Positions 1 through 8,569 are shown, counted from the first letter of the stretch. The stretch: 64,000 bases of DNA from Dehalococcoidia bacterium (GCA_040902535.1 JBBDXD010000014.1:79967-143966), one strand, 5' to 3'. Notes: generated by a model from the sequence alone, not told the origin. Numbers and translations are program-made.

Positions 1-292
1 CGACGTGCAGTTGATACGTGTAGTCGTCCTGGCTGGCGGGCTTGTCGCTCCGGCCGAAGCCGAGCAGATCCGGCGCGACAGATCGATAGCCAGCCCCTGT
101 GATGATCGGGATCATCTTGCGATACAAATACGACCACGATGGCTCTCCATGCAGCATGAGCACCGGCTCTGAATCGCGCGGACCGTCGTCGATGTAATGC
201 ATGCGTATCCCGTCGACGTCTGCGTAATGCGGTTCGAAGGCGTAGCCGGGCAGGCTCTGAAACCGCTCGTCGGGGGTGCGCAGTACGTTCAT
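1..292 (-). CDS. Haloalkane dehalogenase, N-terminal part (cut by window edge)
   Basis: Ninety-seven N-terminal residues of an alpha/beta-hydrolase are visible; the rest lies before base 1. The segment [15 protein letters not shown] (about residues 48-62) and the following [13 protein letters not shown] block are the signature of DhlA-type (HLD-I) haloalkane dehalogenases, which hydrolyse carbon-halogen bonds in the cytoplasm. The Glu in HGEP is the variant seen in DhlA; other subfamilies have Asn there. The nucleophile Asp, the halide-binding Trp pair and the catalytic His are outside the window, so activity cannot be judged. ATG at 290-292 follows the TetR stop codon by 8 bases, so the two genes are probably one operon. 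A close relative such as an epoxide hydrolase is less likely because of the HGEPSW motif. Confidence 0.85.
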   Translation of the reverse strand, partial: MNVLRTPDERFQSLPGYAFEPHYADVDGIRMHYIDDGPRDSEPVLMLHGEPSWSYLYRKMIPIITGAGYRSVAPDLLGFGRSDKPASQDDYTYQLHV

Positions 293-300
293 AAGTGTGG

Positions 301-909
301 CTACCCCTGTTCCAGCAGCGCTGACAGCATGCGTTTCATGACGCGTCGTGCTTGCGCGATTGAAAGCCCCTGGTGCGCACGCAGCGCCTCCCACGTCGAC
401 CAGGACGCAGCGGCGGTCAACGCCTCCGTGACGTCGCGCCGCGCGGCAGGAGGCAGCCGCTTGAGTTCGATGGCGAACACTTTCTCGATCTCGAGGCGAC
501 CGCGACCGCGTATCCATGAGAGGTGCCTCGCGATTACGGGTGACGACGGCTCGAAGGACAGCGCGGAGCGTCGCACCGGCGAGATCACCTCGAGCGCCGA
601 AGCACGCGAAGCTACCAGCGCGTCGATGCGATCCGCCAGCCCGCCCTCCCGCCGTACGCGTCTCAGGTCCGTCAGGTGACGCTGCATCTGGCGCCGCGCG
701 CCCGTGGCAAACAGCGCCTCCAGGTCTTCGAAGTGGTGGAATACCGTGCGGAGCGACACGCCAGCGCGCTCAGCGATGCGTGGCGCCGTTGGCCGCAGGT
801 CTCCCGTCTCAATGAGGTCGAGCATCGCGCTCACGACGGCATCGTGCGTGCGTTCGCCGCGTTCGGCGCGTCCATCCCGTACGGGTGCGGGCGTCGTTGT
901 TTCTGTCAT
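301..909 (-). CDS. TetR-family transcriptional regulator
   Basis: This 202-residue protein has a TetR-type N-terminal DNA-binding domain (about residues 15-65) with the helix-turn-helix [18 protein letters not shown] at roughly 43-60. The C-terminal helical ligand-binding half is poorly conserved, as usual. I chose the ATG at 907-909 because the longer frame would run its first codons through the operator palindrome at 929-947. The gene is followed after 8 bases by the haloalkane dehalogenase, which suggests it controls that gene and itself, perhaps in response to a halogenated or hydrophobic compound. The ligand is unknown. Confidence 0.9.
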   Translation of the reverse strand: MTETTTPAPVRDGRAERGERTHDAVVSAMLDLIETGDLRPTAPRIAERAGVSLRTVFHHFEDLEALFATGARRQMQRHLTDLRRVRREGGLADRIDALVASRASALEVISPVRRSALSFEPSSPVIARHLSWIRGRGRLEIEKVFAIELKRLPPAARRDVTEALTAAASWSTWEALRAHQGLSIAQARRVMKRMLSALLEQG

Positions 910-1217
910 GGGCACGACGATACCACTACTTGCACTGATAGTGCAAGAAGATTTTATCATCGCCTCTCAGGACGTCTAGCTGCTCACATTCCCGCTCGGC
1001 GCAAGGGTAGGCGCGCCAAAGCGGTTCGTGCAGCGACGAGAGATTGCCGCGATGTGATCGGACCATCTCAGATGTGCTCGAGCCGATCGCGCCGATCCTG
1101 CTCGCGCGCGTCGATGAGACCGCCGGTCACCGATATATGCCGGCCGCGCGCCGGGCACTTGTCTGAGCGAACGTGTATCGTGCGCCCGTGCCGCGAGCTT
1201 AGTCCGGGAGCAATGCC
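910..1217. other. Divergent intergenic region, 308 bases
   Basis: This gap separates the TetR gene (minus) from the DinB gene (plus). Apart from the palindrome at 929-947 I see no RNA gene, no strong hairpin and no open frame with a convincing start or protein-like composition. A GGGAG Shine-Dalgarno at 1206-1210 serves the TTG start at 1218. Confidence 0.5.
929..947. promoter_or_regulatory. Perfect 19-bp palindrome, probable TetR operator
   Basis: CTTGCACT-GAT-AGTGCAAG has 8-base perfect arms around a 3-base centre, the usual size of a TetR-family operator. It lies 20 bases upstream of the regulator start codon. On the minus strand TTGCAC within it could also act as a -35 element, with TATCGT 18 bases downstream as a weak -10. 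Binding here would block transcription of the regulator and dehalogenase (autoregulation). Confidence 0.75.
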
Positions 1218-1751
1218 TTGAACCTCGTCGAATTCATCCACGCCGAACTGCGTCGCCTGCACACGATGCTCGACCGCTCGACCGCCGATCTCACACCGGA
1301 GCAATGGCACACGATTCCGGCAGCCAATCCGGCCGCAAATCACCTCGCGTTCGAGATGTGGCACTACGCACGGACCGAGGACAACGTCGTGCGATTTATC
1401 TTGCAGGGGCTGCGCCCAACCGTCTGGATGGAAGGCGGATGGGCGGAGCGGCTGGGATTGCCACCCGTCACGCAGGGCACCGGTATGCCTGCTACCGATG
1501 CGCAGGCGTTGCGGATCGACGACCTGTCGCTCTTCGGCGAGTACGTCGACGCCGTTTGGGCGAGCACCGAAGCGTATCTTTCGAACCCCGACGAGTCGGC
1601 GTTCGACACGCTGGTGACGGTGAAGCCGCTCGGGGATATGCCGGCCATCCGCGCACTCGGCCAGGTGTGCATGACGCACGGCTTCACCCATCTCGGCGAG
1701 ATCGAACTCGTGCGCACGTTGCTGGGATTGAGGCCCGCGATCGGGGTGTAG
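1218..1751 (+). CDS. DinB-superfamily protein
   Basis: A 177-residue four-helix-bundle protein of the DinB/DUF664 type. A first conserved His occurs in HLAFEMWHYAR (about 43-53) and a second pair in HGFTHLGEIELVRTLLGL near the C-terminus; this H-x3-H arrangement is the metal site of the family. DinB-fold enzymes often use low-molecular-weight thiols such as mycothiol or bacillithiol, and a mycothiol synthase is encoded at 61263-62216. The C-terminus (HLGE, then LLGL) closely matches the DinB protein at 28651-29196, so the two are probably paralogues. The start is TTG at 1218 with GGGAG 7 bases upstream. The substrate is unknown. Confidence 0.85.
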   Translation: MNLVEFIHAELRRLHTMLDRSTADLTPEQWHTIPAANPAANHLAFEMWHYARTEDNVVRFILQGLRPTVWMEGGWAERLGLPPVTQGTGMPATDAQALRIDDLSLFGEYVDAVWASTEAYLSNPDESAFDTLVTVKPLGDMPAIRALGQVCMTHGFTHLGEIELVRTLLGLRPAIGV

Positions 1752-1824
1752 AGGGCCGCTGTCCTACAACGCACAGCCGTTCATAATCCGAAGGACAGGA
1801 CCGAACAGACAAGGAGCGATTGCC

Positions 1825-2820
1825 ATGACCTACCGGCTGTGCATCGGCGTCAACTGGCAAGGCGAGTTCGACCGCGAGAAGGTCTTCGAGCGCGTAAAGA
1901 TCGCCGATGACGCCGGCGTCGAGTCGTGCCTCGTCGCGGAGGCCTGGGGGCGTGACGCGTTCACGCTGCTGACGCAACTCGCCGAACGCACGAACCGCAT
2001 TCAACTCGGTACGGGCATCGTGAACTACTACTCGCGCAGTCCGGCAGCGCTGGCGCAGCACTTCGGTACGCTCGACGAGTTGAGCAACGGCCGCATGATC
2101 ATCGGCCTCGGCGCGTCGAGCGCGAACGTCATCGAACACTTTCACGGCATCAAGTTCGAACCGGCGCTCGCCCGGATGCGCGAGACCGTACAGATCATCA
2201 ACATGCTCATGGCGAATCAGAACCTGGTGTACAAGGGGAAACTGTTCCAGATGGAACGCGGCTTCACGTTGCGCTTCCAGCCGGTGCGCGAGCACATTCC
2301 CGTCTACATCGCTTCGTTCCGGCCCAAGGCCACGAAGGTCGTCGCGGAAGTCGCCGACGGCTGGATGCCGACGATGATTCCGATTCAGCAGGCGAAGGCG
2401 CAGGTCGACCGCTTCATGGGTTACGTGCGCGAGGCCGGCCGCGATCCATCGACGATGACCGTGCGCTTCGGCGGCGTGACGGTTGCGAAGGACAGGGAGC
2501 GCGCCCTGCATGGTGCGAAGGCGGGCACCGCGTTCTACATCGCACGGATGGGCGATTTCTACTACCAGCAGCTCAGCGACATGGGTTTCGCCGACGAGGC
2601 GAACGCGATTCGCAAGGCGTGGAAAGATGGCGGTTCGGGCGCTGGCATCGCCGCCGTGACTGATGAGCTGTCTAACTCACTGGGCTTCATCGGTTCGGTC
2701 GATGAGTGCCGCGACCGTCTCGCCGAGGAGGAGCACGCGGGCATTAACCTCCACTCCGCGGGCGTCGCGGGCTACGACGCGATCGAAGAGGGCAAGATCT
2801 TCGAGCAGTTGATGAAGTAA
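1825..2820 (+). CDS. LLM-class flavin/F420-dependent oxidoreductase
   Basis: A 331-residue single-domain TIM-barrel protein of the bacterial luciferase-like family. The order of conserved blocks fits: a start strand with IGVNWQGEF, the AEAWGRDAFTLL segment (about 37-48), TNRIQLGTGIVNYYSRSP, then LGASSANVIEHFHG and the late substrate loop. Relatives include F420-dependent methylenetetrahydromethanopterin reductase-like enzymes and flavin monooxygenases; the cofactor cannot be settled by eye. A good AAGGAG sits 8 bases before the ATG. Its 3' end is 6 bases from the convergent GRAM-like gene, leaving no room for a classical terminator. Confidence 0.88.
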   Translation: MTYRLCIGVNWQGEFDREKVFERVKIADDAGVESCLVAEAWGRDAFTLLTQLAERTNRIQLGTGIVNYYSRSPAALAQHFGTLDELSNGRMIIGLGASSANVIEHFHGIKFEPALARMRETVQIINMLMANQNLVYKGKLFQMERGFTLRFQPVREHIPVYIASFRPKATKVVAEVADGWMPTMIPIQQAKAQVDRFMGYVREAGRDPSTMTVRFGGVTVAKDRERALHGAKAGTAFYIARMGDFYYQQLSDMGFADEANAIRKAWKDGGSGAGIAAVTDELSNSLGFIGSVDECRDRLAEEEHAGINLHSAGVAGYDAIEEGKIFEQLMK

Positions 2821-2826
2821 CTCCAG

Positions 2827-3246
2827 CTACTCGTCGTGCTCGGACGGCTCGGGCTTCGCGGAAGTGACGTACTGCTGCACGAGCGGCAGCCAGTCCTTCT
2901 CGTCCTTCTCGCCGAAGTCCCACCAGACCTGCTCACCCTGGGCTGTCTCGACGACGAGGCACTGCTGACGGCTGGACGGCATGCCCATCGTCGCGCCGGG
3001 CCACGGATACAAGCCCGTCGACGTGACGTCGGCGTAGGGCACGGACATCCACTTCGCGTCACCCTTCTCCGCTTCGAAGAGCAACCGGCGGTTCGTCATG
3101 TGCAAAACGCCCTTCTTCACTTGTTTGCCGTAGAGCAGCGTGGCCTTCGTCGCTTGCTTCACCTCTTCGCCGGAAGGCAGCGCCATGGAGGGCGGCGCCA
3201 GCGGTTTCGGCGCACGGTCCTTCTTGCCGAAGAACGGGATCCTCAT
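2827..3246 (-). CDS. Small GRAM/PH-like domain protein
   Basis: A 139-residue protein. After a short basic start (MRIPFFGKKDRAPK) it has a strand-rich domain with KKGVLHMTNRRLLFEAEKG at about residues 50-68, the pattern of bacterial GRAM/PH-like domains (ligand-return strand then 'TNRRLLF'). There is no signal peptide or membrane helix. The ATG at 3244-3246 overlaps the stop of the double-DinB gene by 4 bases (ATGA), so it is the last gene of a translationally coupled operon of four. Function is unknown; lipid or peptide binding is only inferred from the fold. Confidence 0.75.
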   Translation of the reverse strand: MRIPFFGKKDRAPKPLAPPSMALPSGEEVKQATKATLLYGKQVKKGVLHMTNRRLLFEAEKGDAKWMSVPYADVTSTGLYPWPGATMGMPSSRQQCLVVETAQGEQVWWDFGEKDEKDWLPLVQQYVTSAKPEPSEHDE

Positions 3247-4253
3247 CGCATCGACCTCGCGTACTTCATCGCCGGGCGCAGCTGCGTGCGATGGCGCCGG
3301 TCGTGGTTCGAGAACATCAGCACATAATCGAGGATCGTATGCCGGTTGGGACGGGGCTGCCACCAGAATTCCGCCGTCAGTTCCAGGTGCTTCGGTTTGA
3401 GTTGCGACAGCAACAGCAACGTCTCGTGACGCATCGAAAGATACTCGTCGATCAGCGCGCGATCCGGCGAGTATTGGCGCTCGCCGACACGCTCCGCGTT
3501 GCCCGCCTCGACATCGGGCCACTCATCTACGCTGTCCGTCTCGATGATGTGGCGCAGATGGCCCTGCAGCACCCAGTCGCCCGTCGCGATGTGCGCCAGG
3601 AGTTGGCGATTCGTCCAGCCCGGGTTCACCGATGGTAGTTCCCACGCCGCAGCGTCGACGCTATAGATCACGTACAGGCTTTCATCCGGCGCCAGCGCGT
3701 CGACGCCTGCCTGGATCGCAGGCAGGAACTTCAGGTTCTGCGGATACCAGCTCTGTTCGCGCGCGCGCCGAACGTCAGCCAGGTGCAGGCGGTCGTGATA
3801 GCCGAGCCAGATCCGTTCGCGCACCGAGTTGTGCTCCGCACCGAACGCCGGCAGCGACAGCGCGAGGTGCCGCGGCTCCAGCAGCTCGAACAGGCTGAGG
3901 AGCAGTTGGCGTCGCGAGTGCATCTCTTCGATGAGCTGTGCGGGCGTGCGCTGGCGGCCGCGTTTCACGGCGCGTTCGCGGGCAGCGCGCGCTTCCTCCG
4001 GTGTGATCGGCTTCGCGTCCGCGCCCTCGCCCCGGAGCAATCCCTTGGCCGCGAGCGCCCAAGTGTGGTCTGCCGCGGCTATGTGCGCGAGCACGTCGTG
4101 CAGCGTGCGCGAGCCGTAGGGGACGAACTTGCCCCATTCTTGCGGTTGCACGCCTTCCAGCGTCTCGGTCAGGACATCACGCGCCATCTGCATGTCCTGC
4201 ACAGCGTCGTGAACGTAGGCCTCCATGGGCGCAGTGTATCGATGCCGCGCCAT
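3243..4253 (-). CDS. Double DinB-domain protein
   Basis: A protein of about 336 residues built from two DinB four-helix bundles. The first carries LHDVLAHIAAADHTW and GYHDRLHLADVRRA; the second carries NRQLLAHIATGDWVLQGH and FSNHDRRHRTQLRPAM. Both halves therefore keep a His early and an H-x3-H motif late, as expected for metal sites. The start is uncertain: ATG at 4251-4253 makes an ATGA overlap with the DUF488 stop and is preferred; ATG at 4224-4226 would remove 9 residues without touching the domain. Tandem DinB proteins are less common than single ones. Substrate unknown; thiol-dependent transferase or isomerase chemistry is a guess from the family. Confidence 0.8.
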   Translation of the reverse strand: MARHRYTAPMEAYVHDAVQDMQMARDVLTETLEGVQPQEWGKFVPYGSRTLHDVLAHIAAADHTWALAAKGLLRGEGADAKPITPEEARAARERAVKRGRQRTPAQLIEEMHSRRQLLLSLFELLEPRHLALSLPAFGAEHNSVRERIWLGYHDRLHLADVRRAREQSWYPQNLKFLPAIQAGVDALAPDESLYVIYSVDAAAWELPSVNPGWTNRQLLAHIATGDWVLQGHLRHIIETDSVDEWPDVEAGNAERVGERQYSPDRALIDEYLSMRHETLLLLSQLKPKHLELTAEFWWQPRPNRHTILDYVLMFSNHDRRHRTQLRPAMKYARSMR

Positions 4254-4783
4254 CACAGCATCGCCGGATACGTCACGCGCCCATGCTCGATCCGGGCGAA
4301 TCGCGTCATCCGGTGCGTATCGGCGTTCGATGCGGACATGATGTGATCCACGGAATGGCCGCGCGCAGTGAGCGCATCGGCGATCAGCGAGCGATGGCAT
4401 CGCCACGGCACCGCCTCCGCGCACATGATGGCGGCTCTCGACGCGCCGGCGAGCGCGATCAGGCGTTCGAGCGCAGCCGCGAAGTCTGCGGTGAGCATGT
4501 AATCGGCGTATCCGCGGAACGACTCATTTTGCCACGCCATGTTCGCCGAGTCTGCACGCGGCTTGCGGAAGCCACCGAGCTCCGGCAGATGCACGTACGC
4601 GATGCTTCGCTCCGGCAGCGCCGCGGCGAGCGCATCGCTGTTGAAGTGCGGATGCCGCCGCGAACGGGGCACCGTGCGCACGTCGACCAGCGTCTCGATG
4701 CGCCATGCTGTGAGCATCGATACGAACTCATCGAACGTGCGCGTCGAGTGGCCGACCGTCCACAGCTCGACCGCGTCGCTCAT
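4253..4783 (-). CDS. DUF488 family protein
   Basis: A 176-residue protein starting MSDAVELWTVGHSTRTFDEF, the typical DUF488 opening (TVGHSxR). Further family marks are VDVRTVPRSRRHPHFN (about 38-53), PELGGFRK, and the Cys-rich core AAIMCAEAVPWRCHRSLIAD (about 117-136), where the C-x-E and C-H-R residues are nearly invariant. The biochemical role of DUF488 proteins is not established. Both ends overlap neighbours by ATGA junctions, so its level should be coupled to the phosphotransferase upstream and the DinB protein downstream. Confidence 0.88.
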   Translation of the reverse strand: MSDAVELWTVGHSTRTFDEFVSMLTAWRIETLVDVRTVPRSRRHPHFNSDALAAALPERSIAYVHLPELGGFRKPRADSANMAWQNESFRGYADYMLTADFAAALERLIALAGASRAAIMCAEAVPWRCHRSLIADALTARGHSVDHIMSASNADTHRMTRFARIEHGRVTYPAML

Positions 4784-5700
4784 CCCGTCTGCGGCTCCGC
4801 AAGCCCGAACGCCCATCGGAACTGCGTAACGAGCAGGTCGAGCGGAGCGTCCCACTCACCTGCGAAGCGCATCCCGAGGTGGATCAGCCGTGCGCACTGG
4901 TTCGCGAATTGCACGCGGTCGACGAAGCCGTCGTCCGCCGGCCGCGCGTAATGGGCGAGCACCTGCTCGACGAATGGCATCCCGAGCCACAGCGCTACGC
5001 CTACGAACTCCGTCGCTGGATCGCCGATCGCCGCGTCCGCCCAGTCGATAATCCCGTGAAGATCATCGCCTTTCGGCGTCAGGATGTAGTGCTCACCCTT
5101 CAGGTCGTGATGCAGGAGCACCTCGGGCAACGTTGACGGACGCGGCGGCTCCACCTCCCCAAGCAGGTAGCGCTCGACCTCGTCCGTGAGGAGCGCCGGT
5201 GCTTCGCGACGGATCAGATCCGCATAACCCTCGATGCGCCGCCTCAGCTCCGATGCCGGAGGCGCAGCGTGCGGCACGACGCCGCATGCCCGGGCATCGG
5301 CGAGCGGAAACGCGTGCAGGATGGACAGCGCGCGGCCCAGCGTCTCCGCGCAACATGCACGATCGGCGCCGACGGGCCGATGCGTCTCCCCCGACAGCCC
5401 TTCGACCTTTCGATACGCCGCAACCCCGTACGGGAAGCGCTCGTCGGGCTCATGCACGTACTCGAACACGGGGATCGCGACAGGCAGCAGTGGCGCCAGC
5501 CGTGGCAACAGTTCCCGCTCGATCCCGAGACACCGCGCCGACGTGTCGTCGCGCGGTACGCGGATTACCACGTGGCCGTCGATCTCGTAGTTCGTGAAGT
5601 CGCCACGCTCGTCCATCAACCTTACGTGGCCAAAGGTCAACGACGGAAAGCGCGCACGGAGCGCCGATAGACCGCTGAAGTCAGGGATCGCAGACTGCAT
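4780..5700 (-). CDS. Aminoglycoside-phosphotransferase-like kinase
   Basis: A protein of about 306 residues with the APH/choline-kinase fold. The nucleotide-lobe pattern NYEIDGHVVIRVPR includes the ATP-orienting region, the catalytic loop is HHDLKGEHYIL and the metal-binding motif is IIDWADAAIGDPATEF. In the catalytic loop the usual Asn of HxDxxxxN is His. Proteins like this phosphorylate antibiotics or small metabolites; resistance should not be assumed. A GTG at 5731-5733 would add 11 residues; the ATG at 5698-5700 is preferred. First gene of the operon running to 2827. Confidence 0.8.
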   Translation of the reverse strand: MQSAIPDFSGLSALRARFPSLTFGHVRLMDERGDFTNYEIDGHVVIRVPRDDTSARCLGIERELLPRLAPLLPVAIPVFEYVHEPDERFPYGVAAYRKVEGLSGETHRPVGADRACCAETLGRALSILHAFPLADARACGVVPHAAPPASELRRRIEGYADLIRREAPALLTDEVERYLLGEVEPPRPSTLPEVLLHHDLKGEHYILTPKGDDLHGIIDWADAAIGDPATEFVGVALWLGMPFVEQVLAHYARPADDGFVDRVQFANQCARLIHLGMRFAGEWDAPLDLLVTQFRWAFGLAEPQTG

Positions 5701-5781
5701 ATTCGCCGGTATCCGCTCCGCCGCGTACTCCACTCCGTCGATGCGTTCCGCGCATCGCGTTATGTCGTGTTATCGTCCTCG

Positions 5782-5805
5782 CCAGATTCAGATCTGCTAT
5801 TCTGG
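5782..5805. promoter_or_regulatory. Small inverted repeat upstream of DUF362 gene
   Basis: CCAGA (5782-5786) and TCTGG (5801-5805) flank an 8-base self-complementary core CAGATCTG (5789-5796). It lies in the 155-base divergent gap between the kinase operon and the DUF362 gene and could be an operator for either; no regulator is obvious nearby. Confidence 0.3.
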
Positions 5806-5855
5806 ACTCAACGGTATCATGCGAGACCATACGGGCTGTGAACGAGGAGGCGGGA

Positions 5856-6986
5856 ATGTCCAGGGCGAAGGTGGCAGTGCTGTTCTCGAAGCCTGAAACG
5901 GTGCACGAGGACTACGAGCGGCTCATGGACATGGCGGACTTTCGCCAGCACCTGAACCCCAACGCCACGACCATCCTCAAGGACAACATCTCCTGGCACT
6001 TCCCGTTCCCGTCCGCCAACACGACGCCCTGGCAGCTCGAGGCGGCTATTACGGGCCTGCGCAAGGCCGGCTACGACGACCTGATCTGCGTGCAGAACAA
6101 GACCGTCGTGACCGACGCCTTCAAGGGCGAAGACCTCAACAAGTACCTGCCTGTCTTCAAGCACCACGACGTGCCGGTGAAGTTCAACTTCCGCGACCAG
6201 GACATGACCTGGGAGGTCTACCGGCCCCGCAAGCCCATGCTGGTGCTGGACAAGATCTTTCCGGACGGCGTCAAGATCCCTGACTTCTTTCATGGCAAGA
6301 ACATCGTCCACCTGCCGACGGTGAAGTGCCACATCTATACGACGACGACCGGCGCCATGAAGAATGCGTTCGGCGGGCTGCTGAGCACCAACCGCCACTA
6401 CACGCACAGCCACATCCACGAGACGCTCGTCGACCTGCTGACGATCCAGAAGGAGATCCACAGCGGCATCTTCGCGCTGATGGACGGCACTTCCGCCGGC
6501 AACGGTCCGGGGCCGCGCATCATGAAGCCTGAGCAGAAGAACGTTATTCTCGCGTCCGGCGACCAGGTCGCGATCGACGCCATCGCGGCGAAGATGATGG
6601 GCTTCGACCCGATGAGCATCCAATACATCAACCTGGCGCATCACGCCGGACTCGGCGTCGGCGACCCGCGCGACATCGAGATCGTCGGCGCGGACATCAC
6701 GAACGAGTCGTGGGGGTTCAAGGTCGGCGCGACGCTGCACAGCGTCATGGGCTACCTGGCGTGGTTCGGCCCGACGAAAGTGCTGCAGAAGGCGATCTTC
6801 CGCACGCCGCTCGTGCACGCGACGAACCTCTTCTCGGAGGCGTTCCACGACTACTACCACTGGCCGCTGAAGGAAAAGAAGATCTACGAGCAGTGGCTCA
6901 CCGAATCCCCGTGGGGCCACCTGTTCCAGAAGTACATCGACGAAGGGGCGCAGTCCCCATCGACGGCGCCGGTCGCCACCGCATAA
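5856..6986 (+). CDS. DUF362 domain-containing protein
   Basis: A 376-residue protein with the DUF362 layout: an N-terminal block ending in the NISWHFPFPSANTTPW segment, a central LPTVKCHIYTTTTGAMKNAFGG stretch (about 150-170), and the C-terminal MGFDPMSIQYINLAHHAGLGVGDP motif (about 248-271). Many DUF362 proteins carry ferredoxin-type Cys clusters; I see none here. Function is unknown; the fold is linked to anaerobic and redox metabolism in other species. ATG at 5856 is chosen because GAGGAGG lies 5 bases upstream; an in-frame GTG at 5838 sits ahead of that site. The next gene starts 12 bases after the stop, so they are likely co-transcribed. Confidence 0.85.
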   Translation: MSRAKVAVLFSKPETVHEDYERLMDMADFRQHLNPNATTILKDNISWHFPFPSANTTPWQLEAAITGLRKAGYDDLICVQNKTVVTDAFKGEDLNKYLPVFKHHDVPVKFNFRDQDMTWEVYRPRKPMLVLDKIFPDGVKIPDFFHGKNIVHLPTVKCHIYTTTTGAMKNAFGGLLSTNRHYTHSHIHETLVDLLTIQKEIHSGIFALMDGTSAGNGPGPRIMKPEQKNVILASGDQVAIDAIAAKMMGFDPMSIQYINLAHHAGLGVGDPRDIEIVGADITNESWGFKVGATLHSVMGYLAWFGPTKVLQKAIFRTPLVHATNLFSEAFHDYYHWPLKEKKIYEQWLTESPWGHLFQKYIDEGAQSPSTAPVATA

Positions 6987-6998
6987 CGGCCTCCTGCG

Positions 6999-7757
6999 AT
7001 GATCGCCGTAACGGCCACGCTGCCCGATGACGCGGCGCTTCGTGCGTCGGTGGTGCTCGTGCACGGCGCGGCGAATTCAGCGTCAGTGTGGACGTACTGG
7101 CAGCGCGCGCTGGCGGAACATGGCTTCGCTTCGTACGCGGTCGACCTGCGCGGGCACGGCGCGAGTGACCCCGTCGACCTGTCCCGGACATCGATGCGGG
7201 ACTACGTTGACGACGTCGTAAACCTCATTAACGAACTCGGCGGCAAGCGGGATTACTGGATCTCCATGGGATGGAGCATGGGCGGGTTGGTGGCGATGCA
7301 AGCCGCGTACGACCAGTGCGCGCTGGCATTCGTCGGGCTGGCGCCGAGCACGCCGGCGCTCGCGCGTGACGCTTCGATGCCGCTCCGCGAAGGCGTGTTC
7401 GGCATCGAAGAGTACGGCATCACGGACTTCGATCCGGACGCGGATCAGCCGGCGATGGTCGACCTCGATCAAGAGGAGCGTGCGATCGCGCTGGCATCGC
7501 GATCGTCGGAGTCACGCTACGCACGCGATGAGCGTGCGGCGGGCGTCGTGGTGAGCGACCTCGACTGTCCGTCGCTGATCGTGACGAGCACCGGCGACAC
7601 GCAGTGGCCGCGCTCGCGCTACGACTCTATGCATCTGCCGGTCGAGCACCTGAGCGTCGAAGGCGCGTCGCACTGGGGGTTGGTGCTGAACCGGCGCGTC
7701 ATCGAGGCGCTTGTTCCGCGCGTGGTGGCATGGATTGATGGCGTGGCGCCTGAGTGA
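6999..7757 (+). CDS. Alpha/beta hydrolase
   Basis: A 252-residue cytoplasmic alpha/beta-hydrolase. The oxyanion region is LVHGAANSASVW (about 20-31), the nucleophile elbow is GWSMGG with Ser near residue 91, an acidic residue follows in TSTGDTQWP, and the catalytic His is in GASHWGLVLN near 227. No signal peptide. It could be an esterase, lactonase or C-C hydrolase; nothing seen fixes the substrate. Twelve bases separate it from the DUF362 gene upstream. Confidence 0.87.
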   Translation: MIAVTATLPDDAALRASVVLVHGAANSASVWTYWQRALAEHGFASYAVDLRGHGASDPVDLSRTSMRDYVDDVVNLINELGGKRDYWISMGWSMGGLVAMQAAYDQCALAFVGLAPSTPALARDASMPLREGVFGIEEYGITDFDPDADQPAMVDLDQEERAIALASRSSESRYARDERAAGVVVSDLDCPSLIVTSTGDTQWPRSRYDSMHLPVEHLSVEGASHWGLVLNRRVIEALVPRVVAWIDGVAPE

Positions 7758-7800
7758 GATTTGCCTTCGGCCTGGCCAAGGACGTGTGTGTGCAATTCGT

Positions 7801-7830
7801 GAGAGATTCTTCGCTGCGCTCAGAATGACC
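7801..7830. repeat. Dispersed 'HSERSEES' type repeat copy
   Basis: The stretch holds GATTCT (7805-7810) and CAGAAT (7821-7826) around TCGCTGCGCT, so it can fold into a hairpin. On the minus strand one frame reads HSERSEES, the peptide seen in many spurious annotations because this sequence is dispersed in many bacterial genomes. It lies between two convergent genes and may act as a bidirectional terminator. Confidence 0.6.
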
Positions 7831-7837
7831 GCGAGCG

Positions 7838-8569
7838 TTACTCCGTAAACAGCAGCAGCCGATAGTCCGCAGGCGCATAATCGATGATCTCACGGCCCGC
7901 CTGCGTGGCGCCACCTTCCGTGAGCAGATCGAAGTGCAATACGGGCTGCACCTGCGACAGATCGATGTCCAGCCGGATGCCGGCGATCTGGCTGTCCGCC
8001 GAGGCGAGCGGCGCAAAACCGGTGAACTTCGGCGGACCCGCGAAGCCGACCACGTAGCGCCACGGCTCGGGCCGTGATTGCACGGCGAGCTTGAGCGCGA
8101 GCGGCGGCTCGGTGAGCAACGGCTCCACGTACTCGCGGATGACGGCCTCGGATGCGTATTCGGTCGTCGGCCCCACTCGAATCGTATTCACAGACGCGCC
8201 TTCGTACCGCTGGCAGATGGCGGAGCCGCGGAGGCCGCTGCAGATGCGCGGCTCCCAGTTGAACGTCGCCAACAGCGCATCGACGTTTTGTGCGGCGATG
8301 GCCGAGATGATCGCGTCGAGCGCTGGCTCCTGCGAGAGCATCGCAGCCGCGGCGTCGGGAGGCAGGGCTTCGCCGAGGTCGGGGGTCGCCGTCGAGACGA
8401 CGAGCCCTTCGGGCACGAGACCGGCGGTCGCAGCCGCGACGAGCGTAGCGCGCGCTTCGGTTGGGTTCGGCGTCGGTGTTGTTACCCCTGCCTGTGACGG
8501 CGGCGGCGCTTCGCAGGCTGACGCGAGAGCCGCCATCATCAGCATCACCAGTACGACGTTCTTCCGCAT
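7838..8569 (-). CDS. Hypothetical lipoprotein
   Basis: A 243-residue protein with a clear lipoprotein signal: MRKN, a hydrophobic stretch and the lipobox ALASAC, giving a lipidated Cys near residue 19. A Pro/Thr-rich linker (TTPTPNPTEA) follows, then a mixed globular domain of about 190 residues that I do not recognise. Two Cys in RICSGLRGSAICQRY could form a disulfide. ATG at 8567-8569 is chosen over the upstream GTG because AGGTGG lies just ahead of it. It is probably anchored to the outer face of the cytoplasmic membrane. Confidence 0.7.
   Translation of the reverse strand: MRKNVVLVMLMMAALASACEAPPPSQAGVTTPTPNPTEARATLVAAATAGLVPEGLVVSTATPDLGEALPPDAAAAMLSQEPALDAIISAIAAQNVDALLATFNWEPRICSGLRGSAICQRYEGASVNTIRVGPTTEYASEAVIREYVEPLLTEPPLALKLAVQSRPEPWRYVVGFAGPPKFTGFAPLASADSQIAGIRLDIDLSQVQPVLHFDLLTEGGATQAGREIIDYAPADYRLLLFTE

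Noticed and set aside
5817..7064. Long open frame on the minus strand over the DUF362 gene
   Set aside because: It is rich in Arg, Val and His in the pattern of a reverse-frame shadow of GC-rich coding DNA. The plus-strand DUF362 protein has a Shine-Dalgarno and family motifs.
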